A DNA stretch of 64,000 nucleotides from Myxococcales bacterium (GTDB taxonomy: Bacteria > Myxococcota_A > Polyangia > Haliangiales > Haliangiaceae): the NCBI GenBank assembly GCA_016707895.1, contig JADJGV010000034.1, positions 124,001 through 188,000 on the forward strand, in the 5' to 3' direction. The notes below the pieces were generated by a model that had not been told where the DNA came from, made no database searches, and saw only the letters and a program-made list of their open reading frames with translations. Shown here piece after piece: positions 1-8,549 of this stretch; position 1 is the stretch's first letter; each line of letters opens with the position of its first letter. A program made the translations under genes and the position numbers.

Positions 1-62
1 CGGGCGGGCAGACGAAGGGCGAGGTAGAGGCGGCGGCAGCCGCGGCCGGCCCGGCGGCCGGC

Positions 63-1235
63 GTGGACGACTGGCGCGTCGTCGACCGGACGCTGCGCGG
101 GCTGGCGCGGCGGCGGGCGGCGCTCGACGTCGAGGAGGCCGCGTGGCTGCGGCGCGCGCGGGCGCTCGGCGTCCATCGCGAGTTCGGCTTCGCGACGTTC
201 TTCGAGTACGTCGAACGCATCCTGGGCTACGCGCCGGGGCCGGCGCGGGAGCGGCTGCGGGTCGCCGACGCGCTGGCCGCGCTGCCGAAGCTGCGGGCGG
301 CGATGAGCGCCGGCGACGTCGCGTACAGCGCCGCGCGCGAACTGACCCGGGTCGCGACCGTCGACACCGAGGACGCGTGGCTGGCCGCGGCGGCGAAGCA
401 CACCGTGCGGGAGATCGAGGACATGGTCAGCGGGCGGCGGCGGGGCGACTCGCCGGACGATCCGCCGGACCCCGCCGCGCGGCTGCACGAGCTGCGGCTG
501 CTGCTGCCCGCGGCGGTGCTGGGCAAGTTCACCGCGGCGCGGCGCGCGCTGGAGGCGGCGTGCGGGCATCCGCTCACCGATGGCGACCTGCTGGCGACGC
601 TGTGCGACGGCCAGCTGGCGGGCGCCGCCGGTTCCCACGTGAGAGATACGGCGGCGGGCTCCCACGCGGGAGATGCCGCGGCGGCGTCCAGGCCCATGTA
701 TCAGATCGCGATCACGCGGTGCCCCGACTGCACGCGCGCGTGGCACGACGTCGCCGGGCACACGATCGAGATCAGCGAGACGGAGCTGGCGCAGGCGTCG
801 TGCGACGCCGAGCTGCTGGGGCGGGTCGACGGCGACAAGCCGGCGCGGGTGACCAAGACGATCCCGCCGCGCACGCGGCGCGCGGTGCTGCGGCGGGATC
901 GCGGGCGGTGCGTGGTGCCCGGATGTCGCAACGCGCGGTACGTCGACGTGCACCACATCGTCCCGCGGGTCGCGGGCGGCGATCACACGCCGACCAAGCT
1001 GGCGGTGCTGTGCTCGGCGCATCACAAGGCGGCGCATGATGGCCGGCTGCGGATCGTCGGCACCGCGCCTGGCAAGCTGCGGGTCACGCACGCCGACGGG
1101 CGGCCGTACGGGGCGCCGCCGTCCCACGTGGGAGCCGGGGAAACGGGGGTGCCGTCCCCTGCGGGCGGCGAGGTGGTGGCGCCGCCGCCCGCGGAAAAGA
1201 CGCCACGAGCCCGCGCCAAGCGGGGCTCGGCCTAG
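63..1235 (+). CDS. DUF222/HNH endonuclease domain protein
   Basis: Probable HNH-family nuclease of the DUF222-HNH type, common in high-GC bacteria and often present in many copies per genome; the cellular role of the family is poorly defined. The N-terminal half (about residues 1-150) is an Arg/Ala-rich helical region like DUF222. The C-terminal HNH module (about residues 280-330) shows CVVPGCRNARYVDVHHIVP followed by LCSAHHKAAHDG: the paired Cys and His residues and the HH-IVP core are the metal and catalytic elements. GTG at 63 is the first start in the window, but the frame is open to base 1, so the gene may begin upstream. The linker between the domains and the C-terminal tail contain GSHV/GSHAG/PSHVG peptides encoded by short palindromes. 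The stop lies 4 bases from the stop of the convergent lipoprotein gene. Confidence 0.85.
   Translation: MDDWRVVDRTLRGLARRRAALDVEEAAWLRRARALGVHREFGFATFFEYVERILGYAPGPARERLRVADALAALPKLRAAMSAGDVAYSAARELTRVATVDTEDAWLAAAAKHTVREIEDMVSGRRRGDSPDDPPDPAARLHELRLLLPAAVLGKFTAARRALEAACGHPLTDGDLLATLCDGQLAGAAGSHVRDTAAGSHAGDAAAASRPMYQIAITRCPDCTRAWHDVAGHTIEISETELAQASCDAELLGRVDGDKPARVTKTIPPRTRRAVLRRDRGRCVVPGCRNARYVDVHHIVPRVAGGDHTPTKLAVLCSAHHKAAHDGRLRIVGTAPGKLRVTHADGRPYGAPPSHVGAGETGVPSPAGGEVVAPPPAEKTPRARAKRGSA
633..671. repeat. Two TCCCACGYG-type palindromes inside the HNH gene
   Basis: TCCCACGTGAGA (633-644) and TCCCACGCGGGA (660-671) lie exactly 27 bases apart in the inter-domain linker. They encode the near-duplicate peptides GSHVRDTAA and GSHAGDAAA. 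They match a perfect 12-base palindrome further down the same gene (1122-1133). Because the spacing is a multiple of three, the insertions keep the reading frame. Confidence 0.7.
1122..1133. repeat. Perfect 12-bp palindrome TCCCACGTGGGA
   Basis: Third copy of the palindrome, beyond the HNH motif in the C-terminal tail, encoding PSHVGA. It is the perfect version of the two copies at 633-671. Confidence 0.7.
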
Positions 1236-1239
1236 ACGG

Positions 1240-4200
1240 TCACGGAGGCGAGACGGGGATGCCGAACAGCTCGACCCAGTTTTCACCCTGCTGCTGATCG
1301 ATCACCCAGGTCGAGATCGTGACCTGGTTGTTGCCGAGCGCGGCCGAGGCGAAGAAGCCATAGGCGCCCTTCCACTCCATCTCGTTGCCAGCGAGCGCCT
1401 GCGGCCGCCACGCGCCCATCGCGCCGCTCTTGTCGGCGACCAGGAGCTCGTGGCTGGTGGCGTCCTGGTAGACGACCATCGGGCCGTTGCCGGTGAGCAC
1501 CACCTGGGTGTCGGAGCCGACGAAGTGGTACTCGGGCTTGGGCAGACCGTCGGGCGTGGTGCCGACGATGCGGTAGCCGTCGTCCACCAGCTCCTGCGCG
1601 TTGGCCATCGTGTTCTTGTAGAAGACGTCGTCGTGGTCCGCGCCCTGGTAGGCGACGTGGACGTCGCCCGCGCCGTCGACCGCGACCGACGGATACCAGC
1701 CCGAATCGGCGTTGGCGCCGGCCATCACCACCGGCGCCGCGAACGCCGCGCCGCTCCAGCGCGCCACCTTGAGGTCACCGTTCTCGCGGTCGTAGTACGC
1801 GACGACAGGGTTGCCCATCGCGTCGCGCGCGGCCTCGACGAACAGCCCGATGCCCGACGGCAACGGGTAGATGTCCGGGGCGTTCGGGTCGGCCGGCGGC
1901 AGCGTCATCATGTCGATCGTGCTGACCTGCCAGTCGCCGGCCGACGCCGGCGTCGCGGTCGTCGCCGACGCGAACCGCACCTCGGCCGTGACGATCCCGC
2001 CGCCCTGCGAGACCTTGGCGTAGTAGGCGATGCCGGGCTTGCCGTCGCTCGACAGCGTGATCGCGGTGTAGAGGCCCGCCTGCTCGCCGCCGATCCGGGA
2101 TCGACGGTCATGCCGGTGCCCTGCTGGACGACGTGGCTCGACCACGCGCCGCCCGACGGCTTCATCGCGAACTTCAGCGAGCCCGACTCGCGATCGAAGT
2201 ACGAGACCATGATGGTGTCGGTGGCCGACACGGCCACGGACGTGTAGAGGCCAACGTCGGGGCCCGGCTCGAAGATGCCGCCGCGGACGGTCGAGTTGGG
2301 CAGCGCCACCGGACCGTCGGGGACGCCGTCGACGAACTCCCACTCGGCGTCGGGGATGCGGCCGGTGCCGACGTGCCGCGCCACCACCAGGTCGCCGTGG
2401 TTCTGGGCGTAGGCCGAGACCACCGCGTCGCCGTTGGGCGCGACCGCGACGTCGGAGAAGGTGCCGACGCGGCCGTAGGGCACGTCGTCGCTGCACACGC
2501 AGGTGTGGTCGAAGCAGACCGGGATCTGCCCCTCGGGGCACTCGAGGTCGCAGTCCTCGACGACCTCACAGCTCTGGGCGCCCGCCTTCGAGCCGCACGA
2601 GCAGCCCGGCACCAGCGACGAGATCACCGCGGCGCCGATCCACACGCCGGCCATGCCGACGAGCCGCTGCGAGCTAGCGATGCGGCGGGTACCCCGCACG
2701 ACGACCGCGCCGGCGGTCGCCGCGCCCCGGCGAAAAACCAGGAGCAGGCCCGTCATCAGCACCAGCACCAGCGTGCCGATCGGGGCGGTGCCGGCGCCGG
2801 CGTCGCAGTTGCAGCCGCCCTCGCCGGGCGCGCCGTGGAACGGCGTCTTGTAGAGCGCGGTCGCGGTGTTGCCGCGCGAATCCTTCACCCACACCGCGAT
2901 CTCGCCGGTGGCGGCGGCCAGGTCCTTGACGGTCTGGCGATCGATCGTCGGGTCGCCCGCCACCCAGTCGGTGGCCGGCAGGTCGTCGCCCGGGATGCCG
3001 AACGCCCAGGCCAGGTCGTCGGTGCCGTCGATCAGGTCGCGCGCCGGCACCTTGAGGCGGTCGCCCTGCCAGCCGGCCTCGTCGACCAGGATGCGCGGGG
3101 CGGCCGAGTCGATGACCACCGGCAGCTCGATGGTGTGCTGGCTGGTGGTGCGGTAGTCGCCGCGCACGCGCGCCTGCAGGCCGATCGTGTAGCGGCCCTG
3201 CCAGGCGAACGCCTTGTCCTGGATGACCAGCGGCGACGCCGCGGTGTACGGGCGCCACATGCCGCCGTCGAGGTTCCAGCTCCACTCGAGCGGGCGGCCG
3301 GCGGCGTCGGTGGTCGCGACGTCGATGGTGACGCTGGGCAGCGTGGCGCCGGGGAAGCCGGCCAGCGCCGCGCGCACCACCTCAGGGGCCGGCACGTCGA
3401 CCTTGGCGATCGACGCGAGCGACTGGCCCACCCGCTCGGGCCAGGTGTCGGCACCGGCCCGGCGGTCCATCTCGTCGAGCACCGGGGTCAGGCCGGGCAC
3501 GCGGTCGGCGGCGATCTGGCGCATCATCGCCGACGCGCCGAGCGAGGCGTAGATCGCCAGGAACTCGTCCTCGCTGGTGGCGACCTTCTGGACCCGCAGG
3601 TTGTTCAGCGTGAAGCCGGCGAAGTCGGGCACCGCGATCGGCTCGAGGCCGCCGGTGATGAGCGGCAGCGCGAGGTTGAACACCGTCGGCAGCACCGCCT
3701 CGAGCTCGGCCGCGGTCTCGTGGACGAACTCGTTGTTGAGCACGGTGATGTGGATCTGATCGGCGGTGAGCCCGACCAGGATCGGCTTGACCGTCGCCGG
3801 CATGCCCGGCGTCTGGGCGAACTCGAGGTTCACCCCGACGTTGAGGTCGAGCGACATCGTGAAGACGCGGACGTAGCGCTCGAAGATGAACGCGTAGAAG
3901 TCGACCTCGAAGTCGTCGATCTTGATGCCGACCGAGGGCGACGCCTCGGTGCCGTCGCCGACCGAGAAGTCGAGCGCCTTCTGCGGGCGGGTCACCATCA
4001 AGAGCGGCTCGGAGCCGTCGCCGACCTCACCGAGCGACGGCACCAGCAGGCTGATCGTGCCGAGCTTGAGCTGCGAGACGAGCGCGGTGCCGACGCCGAG
4101 GCACATGCCCCCGGAGGTGACGAGGTGGTGGCCGGCCAGGTCGAGCGTCGTCTCCGACATGCCGATCGCCAGGTCGTCGGCGGGCTCGGGCATGCCGACG

Positions 4201-5261
4201 AACTCGGCGGCGGGACGCAGCGTGAAGGTGCCGCGCGTCGAGGCGGGCAGGTTGGCCGGCGGGCCGGCGAAGTTCGGCGCCGGGATCGGCGGCACGCAGA
4301 AGGCGGGCTCGCTGATCAGCTCGGGGGTGCGGGTCGCGGGGTTCTGATCGGCGTTGAGGCCGGTGATGAGGCCGAGCGACATGCCGCCGCCCTGCAGCTG
4401 CACGTAGCCGCCCGGCACCATGCGCGCCTCCATGAAGCCCTCGGTACCCGGCGAGACGCCGGCCATCAGCTGGCCGATGTCGACCATGCCCTCGATGCCG
4501 AGCGGGTCGGGGAGGAAGCCCTGGATGAGGTTGTTGAAGGTCGGCTCGAGGAGGTCGATGATGAAGTCGCCGATGAACGAGTTGAGGATCGAGTTGGCGA
4601 GGTTGGCGACGTCGGACAGCACGCTGCAGCCGCTGAAGTTGAGATCCGAGGTGTCGAGGCCGTTGATGCCGGCCAGCTCCATCGTCAGCTCGCCGGTGGC
4701 CGGGTCGATGCCGAACTGGATGTCGGCGTCGATCGCGATGTTGGGGCCGCTGACGCCGAGCGAGCAGGAGAAGCCGATGCCGATCACCTGCCCCGACAGC
4801 GGCACGGTCGCGTTGGCGTCGAGCTGGATGCGGATGTTCATCCGCTGCGCGTTGGTCACGCTGATGTTGGTCGAGTCGAGGTGGATGCCGACGTTGCACC
4901 CGTTGCCCGCGCCGCACGAGTCGGGGATGCCGGGCGCGGGGCCTTGGTTGGTCGCGCAGTAGCGCGCGCCGGTGGCGAGGAAGCCGCCGCTGGGCGTGCC
5001 GACCGAGCCCTGGCCGACGCAGAAGCCGTTGCTGAGCTGCTGGTTGATCAGCGGCGGGATGATGTTGGTCAGCTTGGTGAAGCCGGCCCGGGTGACGCGG
5101 ATCTGACCGCCGCCCTCGACCGTCTGGGTCTTCGGCAGGCCGCCCGCGGGCAGTGGCTGGCTCCCGCACCCGCCGCACCCACCACCGATGCCGCCGCACG
5201 CAGCGAGCGCGACGAACGCGATCGAGTACAAGAAGTTCAAGCGTAGGTTCTTCGTGAACAC
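1240..5261 (-). CDS. Very large surface lipoprotein, frameshifted, with internal MYXO-CTERM-like segment
   Basis: Exported protein of about 1340 codons after joining two frames. GTG at 5261 is preferred over the longer open frame (to 5387) because GGAGG sits 4 bases upstream and the product then starts with a lipoprotein signal (lipobox ALAAC, Cys22). The next ~790 residues form a large ectodomain; its VTRAGFTKLTNIIPPLINQQL-like start and long hydrophobic helices recall BPI/TULIP-type lipid-binding folds, but this is a guess. About residue 814 comes GGCNCDAGAG, a hydrophobic stretch and FRRG, a MYXO-CTERM-like tail. It is followed in frame by an Arg-rich stretch, a hydrophobic helix and PGCSCG, a second lipoprotein-like signal, then about five propeller-like repeats ending in YYDRENGDL or SYFDRESGSL motifs. 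One base appears to be missing near 2090-2106: the frame that stops at 1908 must shift to the frame ending at 1240 to keep the repeats going. It may be a sequencing error or a broken gene. Confidence 0.72.
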
Positions 5262-5499
5262 AGGGCCTCCGCGGCGACGACCGCGACGCGCTCCCCGGCG
5301 CGGCGCAGCTCGTCTGGTCGAGGACGAGAAGCGATTCAGGCCATGATACGGATCCCGGGCGGAATTTGAACCCTGTTTTTTGCACACGTGCGCGAAAACG
5401 CGCGGGTTTAGTGGTCAGGCCAACTTGTCCCACGCTGTGCGGGAGATCGCGGCTCGTGGGATGTCGCGCTCACGCGTGGCGAGTTTTTCCTCCCTCCAC

Positions 5500-5529
5500 T
5501 TGACACATAGGTGCCCGGTACCCTAGTAC
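5500..5529 (+). promoter_or_regulatory. Sigma-70-like promoter of the tRNA-Arg gene
   Basis: A perfect TTGACA (5500-5505) is followed after 18 bases by TAGTAC (5524-5529), about 20 bases before the mature tRNA-Arg end. The decamer GACACATAGG occurs at 5502-5511 and again at 5540-5549, overlapping the tRNA start. The rest of 5262-5499, between the lipoprotein start and here, shows no gene and presumably carries the promoter of the lipoprotein gene. Confidence 0.5.
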
Positions 5530-5547
5530 TCCGCGCCTGGACACATA

Positions 5548-5621
5548 GGGCTCGTAGCTCAGTTGGATAGAGCGCCGGGCTTCGAACCCGTAGGTCGGGC
5601 GTTCGAGTCGCCCCGAGCTCA
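5548..5621 (+). tRNA. tRNA-Arg(TCG)
   Basis: Full cloverleaf: acceptor GGGCTCG (5548-5554) pairs with CGAGCTC (5614-5620) with one G-U; D stem GCTC/GAGC; anticodon loop CTTCGAA with anticodon TCG (5582-5584); T arm GGGCG-TTCGAGT-CGCCC; discriminator A at 5621. No CCA is encoded. The first anticodon-stem pair (27-43) is a C/T mismatch. Reads the arginine codon CGA. Confidence 0.93.
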
Positions 5622-5669
5622 CAAAGACCAAGGACTCCGCAGCACCGCAGGCACGCGCACATAGTTTCC

Positions 5670-5742
5670 GGGGGCATAGCTCAATTGGTAGAGCATCGGA
5701 CTCTTAATCCGCTGGTTGTAGGTTCGATTCCTACTGCCCTCA
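5670..5742 (+). tRNA. tRNA-Lys(CTT)
   Basis: Cloverleaf with acceptor GGGGGCA (5670-5676) pairing with TGCCCTC (5735-5741), D stem GCTC/GAGC, anticodon loop CTCTTAA with anticodon CTT (5703-5705), T arm GTAGG-TTCGATT-CCTAC and discriminator A at 5742. No encoded CCA. As in the preceding tRNA-Arg the 27-43 pair is a mismatch (T/C). It lies 48 bases after tRNA-Arg and is probably cotranscribed with it. Confidence 0.93.
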
Positions 5743-5746
5743 CGAA

Positions 5747-5773
5747 TCGGGGGAGCCTAACAGGCTCCCCCGA
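5747..5773 (+). terminator. Intrinsic terminator after the tRNA pair
   Basis: Perfect 12-bp stem TCGGGGGAGCCT / AGGCTCCCCCGA with an AAC loop, starting 5 bases after the tRNA-Lys discriminator and followed within a few bases by TTTT. The strength and position indicate termination of the tRNA transcript. Confidence 0.85.
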
Positions 5774-5839
5774 CGCCTTTTCGGGCGCCGGCCTCGCCGC
5801 CGGCGCCCACCTCGGGGGCGGCCGCGGTACCTTCGGGGC

Positions 5840-6235
5840 GTGCGCCTCCCCCGCTGGGCCCTGGTCCTCCCCATCGTGTTCGCCAACTGCGTGTGCTCGA
5901 ACAAGCTCGGCGGCGACCTGAAGCTCAACGGCGAGCCCTTCGCGCCGACCGGGTGCCGCAACGGCGCCGTCTACGGCTTCAGCGGCGTCGAGGTCACGGG
6001 CAAGAGCGGCTGGAAGCTGCGCCTGGTGCAGACGCCGACCGGCGAGGGCCGCGTGATCGCGTTCGGGCCAGGCGCCAGCACCGGCGCCGAGCTCGGGGCC
6101 TGCGGCACGCTCAAGGTCGACACCCAGAACAGCACGATCAACGACGTCAAGAACGTCGAAGGGCACGCCGAGCTGGCGTGCACCGTCGACGGGCTCAGCC
6201 TGAGCGGCAAGATCACGTTCGAGAACTGCCACTGA
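5840..6235 (+). CDS. Small secreted protein, unknown function
   Basis: 131 residues starting at GTG. The N-terminus (MRLPRWALVLPIVFANCVCS) is a short export signal; the Cys17/Cys19 pair could be a poor lipobox or a cleavage region. The mature part has two more Cys pairs (CRNG, ACGTLKV, LACTVDG, ENCH) suggesting a disulfide-stabilised beta-rich domain outside the cytoplasm. It follows the tRNA terminator and precedes the RCC1 lipoprotein gene by 28 bases, so the two may share a transcript. No family was recognised. Confidence 0.65.
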   Translation: MRLPRWALVLPIVFANCVCSNKLGGDLKLNGEPFAPTGCRNGAVYGFSGVEVTGKSGWKLRLVQTPTGEGRVIAFGPGASTGAELGACGTLKVDTQNSTINDVKNVEGHAELACTVDGLSLSGKITFENCH

Positions 6236-6263
6236 GGATCGGCGCGCGATCCGGATCAACCAC

Positions 6264-8546
6264 GTGCGATCTACCTGCCTGTCGTTGATCGCCCTCGTCG
6301 GCGCGTGCGCCTTCGAGCCGCGGGGCGCGGCGCCGGTCGACGAGTGCGCGCTCGGCGTCGACACCTGCGCGCCGACCGCGACCTGCGCCGACACCGCGGA
6401 GGGCTACGCCTGCACCTGCCCGGGTGATCGGGTCGGCGACGGGTTCACCTGCCAGGTGCCGTTCGTCGCGCTGTCGGCCGGCAACGACTTCACCTGCGGC
6501 GTGGCTGAGGGCGGCGCGGCGTGGTGCTGGGGCGGCAACGACTACGCACAGCTCGGCGACGGGTCGACGACCCACCGGCCGCACCCGACCGAGGTCGCCG
6601 GGCACCACAAGTGGACCGCGGTGTCGGCCGGCGTGCTGCGCGCGTGCGGCGTGCGCGACTCCGGCGAGCTGTGGTGCTGGGGCTACGGCGGCTATGGCTT
6701 CGGCGATGGCACCACCACCACCACCGCCGAGCCGCGGCCGGCGGCGGCCGGGCAGGGCTGGGCCGCGGTGTCGGTCGGCGGCACGCACTCCTGCGCGCTC
6801 GATCGCACCGGCGCGGCCTCGTGCTGGGGCCTGGGCGACAACGGCCAGCTCGGCAACGGCGGGTTCGTCGGGTCGCCCCGCCCGGTGACGGTGGCCGGCG
6901 GGCCGTGGCGCGCGATCGCCGCAGGCGGCTACCACACCTGCGCGATCGATCTCGGCGACGCGCTGTGGTGCTGGGGCAACGGCGGCTACGGCCAGCTCGG
7001 CACCGGCGCGGCGGTGGGGAGCGGGCTGCCGGTGCGGGTGACGACGCCGACCGGCCCGTGGCGCGCGGTCAGCGCCGGTGAGTACGCGACGTGCGCTACC
7101 CGCGACGACGGCGTGTGGTGCTGGGGCAAGGGCACCGACGGCCAGCTCGGCGACGGCGCGACGGCGACCAGCGCGGCGCCGGTGCGCGCCGCCGACGGCG
7201 CGTGGGCCGCGGTCAGCGTCGGTCAGGCGCACGCCTGCGGGCTGATCGAGCAGCGGCTGGAATGTTGGGGCTCCGACGAGTTCGGCGCGGTCGGCGACGG
7301 CCCGCCGATCGGCGCGACCCAGCCGACGCCGATCGCGGTGGGCGCGGCCGCGACCCGGTGGCGGTCGCTGAGCGATCACGGCGGCGCCCACCAGTGCGGG
7401 CTGCGCGAGGACGGCACCGCGTGGTGCTGGGGCCACAACGGCCTCGATCAGCTGGGCGCGGCGGTCCCGAGCGAGCAGCGCGGCTTCGTGCGCTGGCCGG
7501 GGCCGAGCTGGGGGCGGCTGGCGCTGGGCCGGTTCACGACCTGCGGCGTCGCCGGCGATCGGACGATCAGCTGCGCCGGCTACGGCGCCACCGGGCTGCG
7601 CGGCGACGGCACCTTCCGCAGCGGCGCGACCCCGTCGGTGGTGCCCGGCGCGTGGAGCGAGCTCGGGGTCGGCGACTACCACGCCTGCGCGATCGACGAT
7701 CAGCGCGCGCTCGCGTGCTGGGGCGCGAACTACGTCGGCGAGCGCGGCACCGGCGTGGCCGGCTCGACCGCGACGCCGGTGGCGTTGACCGGCCGGTGGG
7801 AGCGGATCGGCGCCGGCTCGTCGTTCACCTGCGCGATCGACGAGGGCCACGATCTGTGGTGCTGGGGCGCCAACACGCTCGGCCAGTGCGGCGACGGCAG
7901 CGGCAGCAACCGCCCGACGCCGGCCCTGATCCTGCTCGACGGCGAGCCGTGGCGCGATCTCGCGGTGGGCGTGTTCCACGCGTGCGCGATCGACGGCGGC
8001 GGGCAGCTGTGGTGCTGGGGCGTCAACGGCAACCGCCAGGTCGGCGTCGGCGCGACCACCGCGACGGTGCTGCGCGCGACCCAGGTCAGCGGCGCGCCCG
8101 ACTGGCGGCGGGTGGCGGTGGGCGCGACGACGACGTGTGGGCTGCGCGGGCCCGGCGCGCTGTGGTGCTGGGGCAGCAACCACGCGGGGCAGGCCGGCGT
8201 CGGCGCCGCGACCGCGCAGCTCGACCTGCCGACGCGGGTCGGCGACGCCGACGACTGGCAGGCGGTGGCGGTCGGCACGCGCCACGCGTGCGGCGTGCGC
8301 GCCGACGGCGGGCTGTGGTGCTGGGGCGACGCCGAGTGGGGCGCGACCGGCCTGCCGGCCGCGGTCGACGTGCCGACGCTGGTCGGCGCCGATCGAGACT
8401 GGCGCGACGTGGCGATCGCCGGCGACGTCACCTGCGCCCGCAAGGGCGACGGCTCGACGTGGTGCGCCGGCGCGAACCGGTACGGCCAGACCGGATTCCC
8501 CGCGGTGATCGCCGCGCCGACGCCGGTGGTCGACGGCCCGCCGTAG
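6264..8546 (+). CDS. RCC1-repeat lipoprotein with EGF-like domain (14 repeats)
   Basis: 760-residue exported repeat protein. GTG start gives a lipoprotein signal with lipobox LVGAC (Cys15). Residues ~26-55 form an EGF-like domain (DECALGVDTC...CTCPGDRVGDGFTC). The rest is 14 RCC1-type repeats of about 50 residues; almost every repeat has a first Cys (HxC or TTC), then a CWG about 10-14 residues later, then GQLGDG-type turns. RCC1 repeats fold as seven-bladed propellers, so 14 suggests two propellers; the Cys pair per blade suggests disulfides in the oxidising envelope. This secreted RCC1 family is frequent in Myxococcota, function unknown. A paralogue with the same repeat number lies at 25939-28377. 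The convergent hydrolase/ligase gene ends 4 bases downstream. Confidence 0.85.
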   Translation: MRSTCLSLIALVGACAFEPRGAAPVDECALGVDTCAPTATCADTAEGYACTCPGDRVGDGFTCQVPFVALSAGNDFTCGVAEGGAAWCWGGNDYAQLGDGSTTHRPHPTEVAGHHKWTAVSAGVLRACGVRDSGELWCWGYGGYGFGDGTTTTTAEPRPAAAGQGWAAVSVGGTHSCALDRTGAASCWGLGDNGQLGNGGFVGSPRPVTVAGGPWRAIAAGGYHTCAIDLGDALWCWGNGGYGQLGTGAAVGSGLPVRVTTPTGPWRAVSAGEYATCATRDDGVWCWGKGTDGQLGDGATATSAAPVRAADGAWAAVSVGQAHACGLIEQRLECWGSDEFGAVGDGPPIGATQPTPIAVGAAATRWRSLSDHGGAHQCGLREDGTAWCWGHNGLDQLGAAVPSEQRGFVRWPGPSWGRLALGRFTTCGVAGDRTISCAGYGATGLRGDGTFRSGATPSVVPGAWSELGVGDYHACAIDDQRALACWGANYVGERGTGVAGSTATPVALTGRWERIGAGSSFTCAIDEGHDLWCWGANTLGQCGDGSGSNRPTPALILLDGEPWRDLAVGVFHACAIDGGGQLWCWGVNGNRQVGVGATTATVLRATQVSGAPDWRRVAVGATTTCGLRGPGALWCWGSNHAGQAGVGAATAQLDLPTRVGDADDWQAVAVGTRHACGVRADGGLWCWGDAEWGATGLPAAVDVPTLVGADRDWRDVAIAGDVTCARKGDGSTWCAGANRYGQTGFPAVIAAPTPVVDGPP

Positions 8547-8549
8547 CGG

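Noticed and set aside
2133..5246. Plus-strand frame of ~1037 codons antisense to the large lipoprotein
   Set aside because: Low-complexity Arg/Asp/Val/His shadow of the real gene, without signal or domain.
5548..5742. rRNA operon or integrated element next to the tRNA genes
   Set aside because: No rRNA sequence, integrase or duplicated tRNA end is present; only a tRNA pair with terminator.
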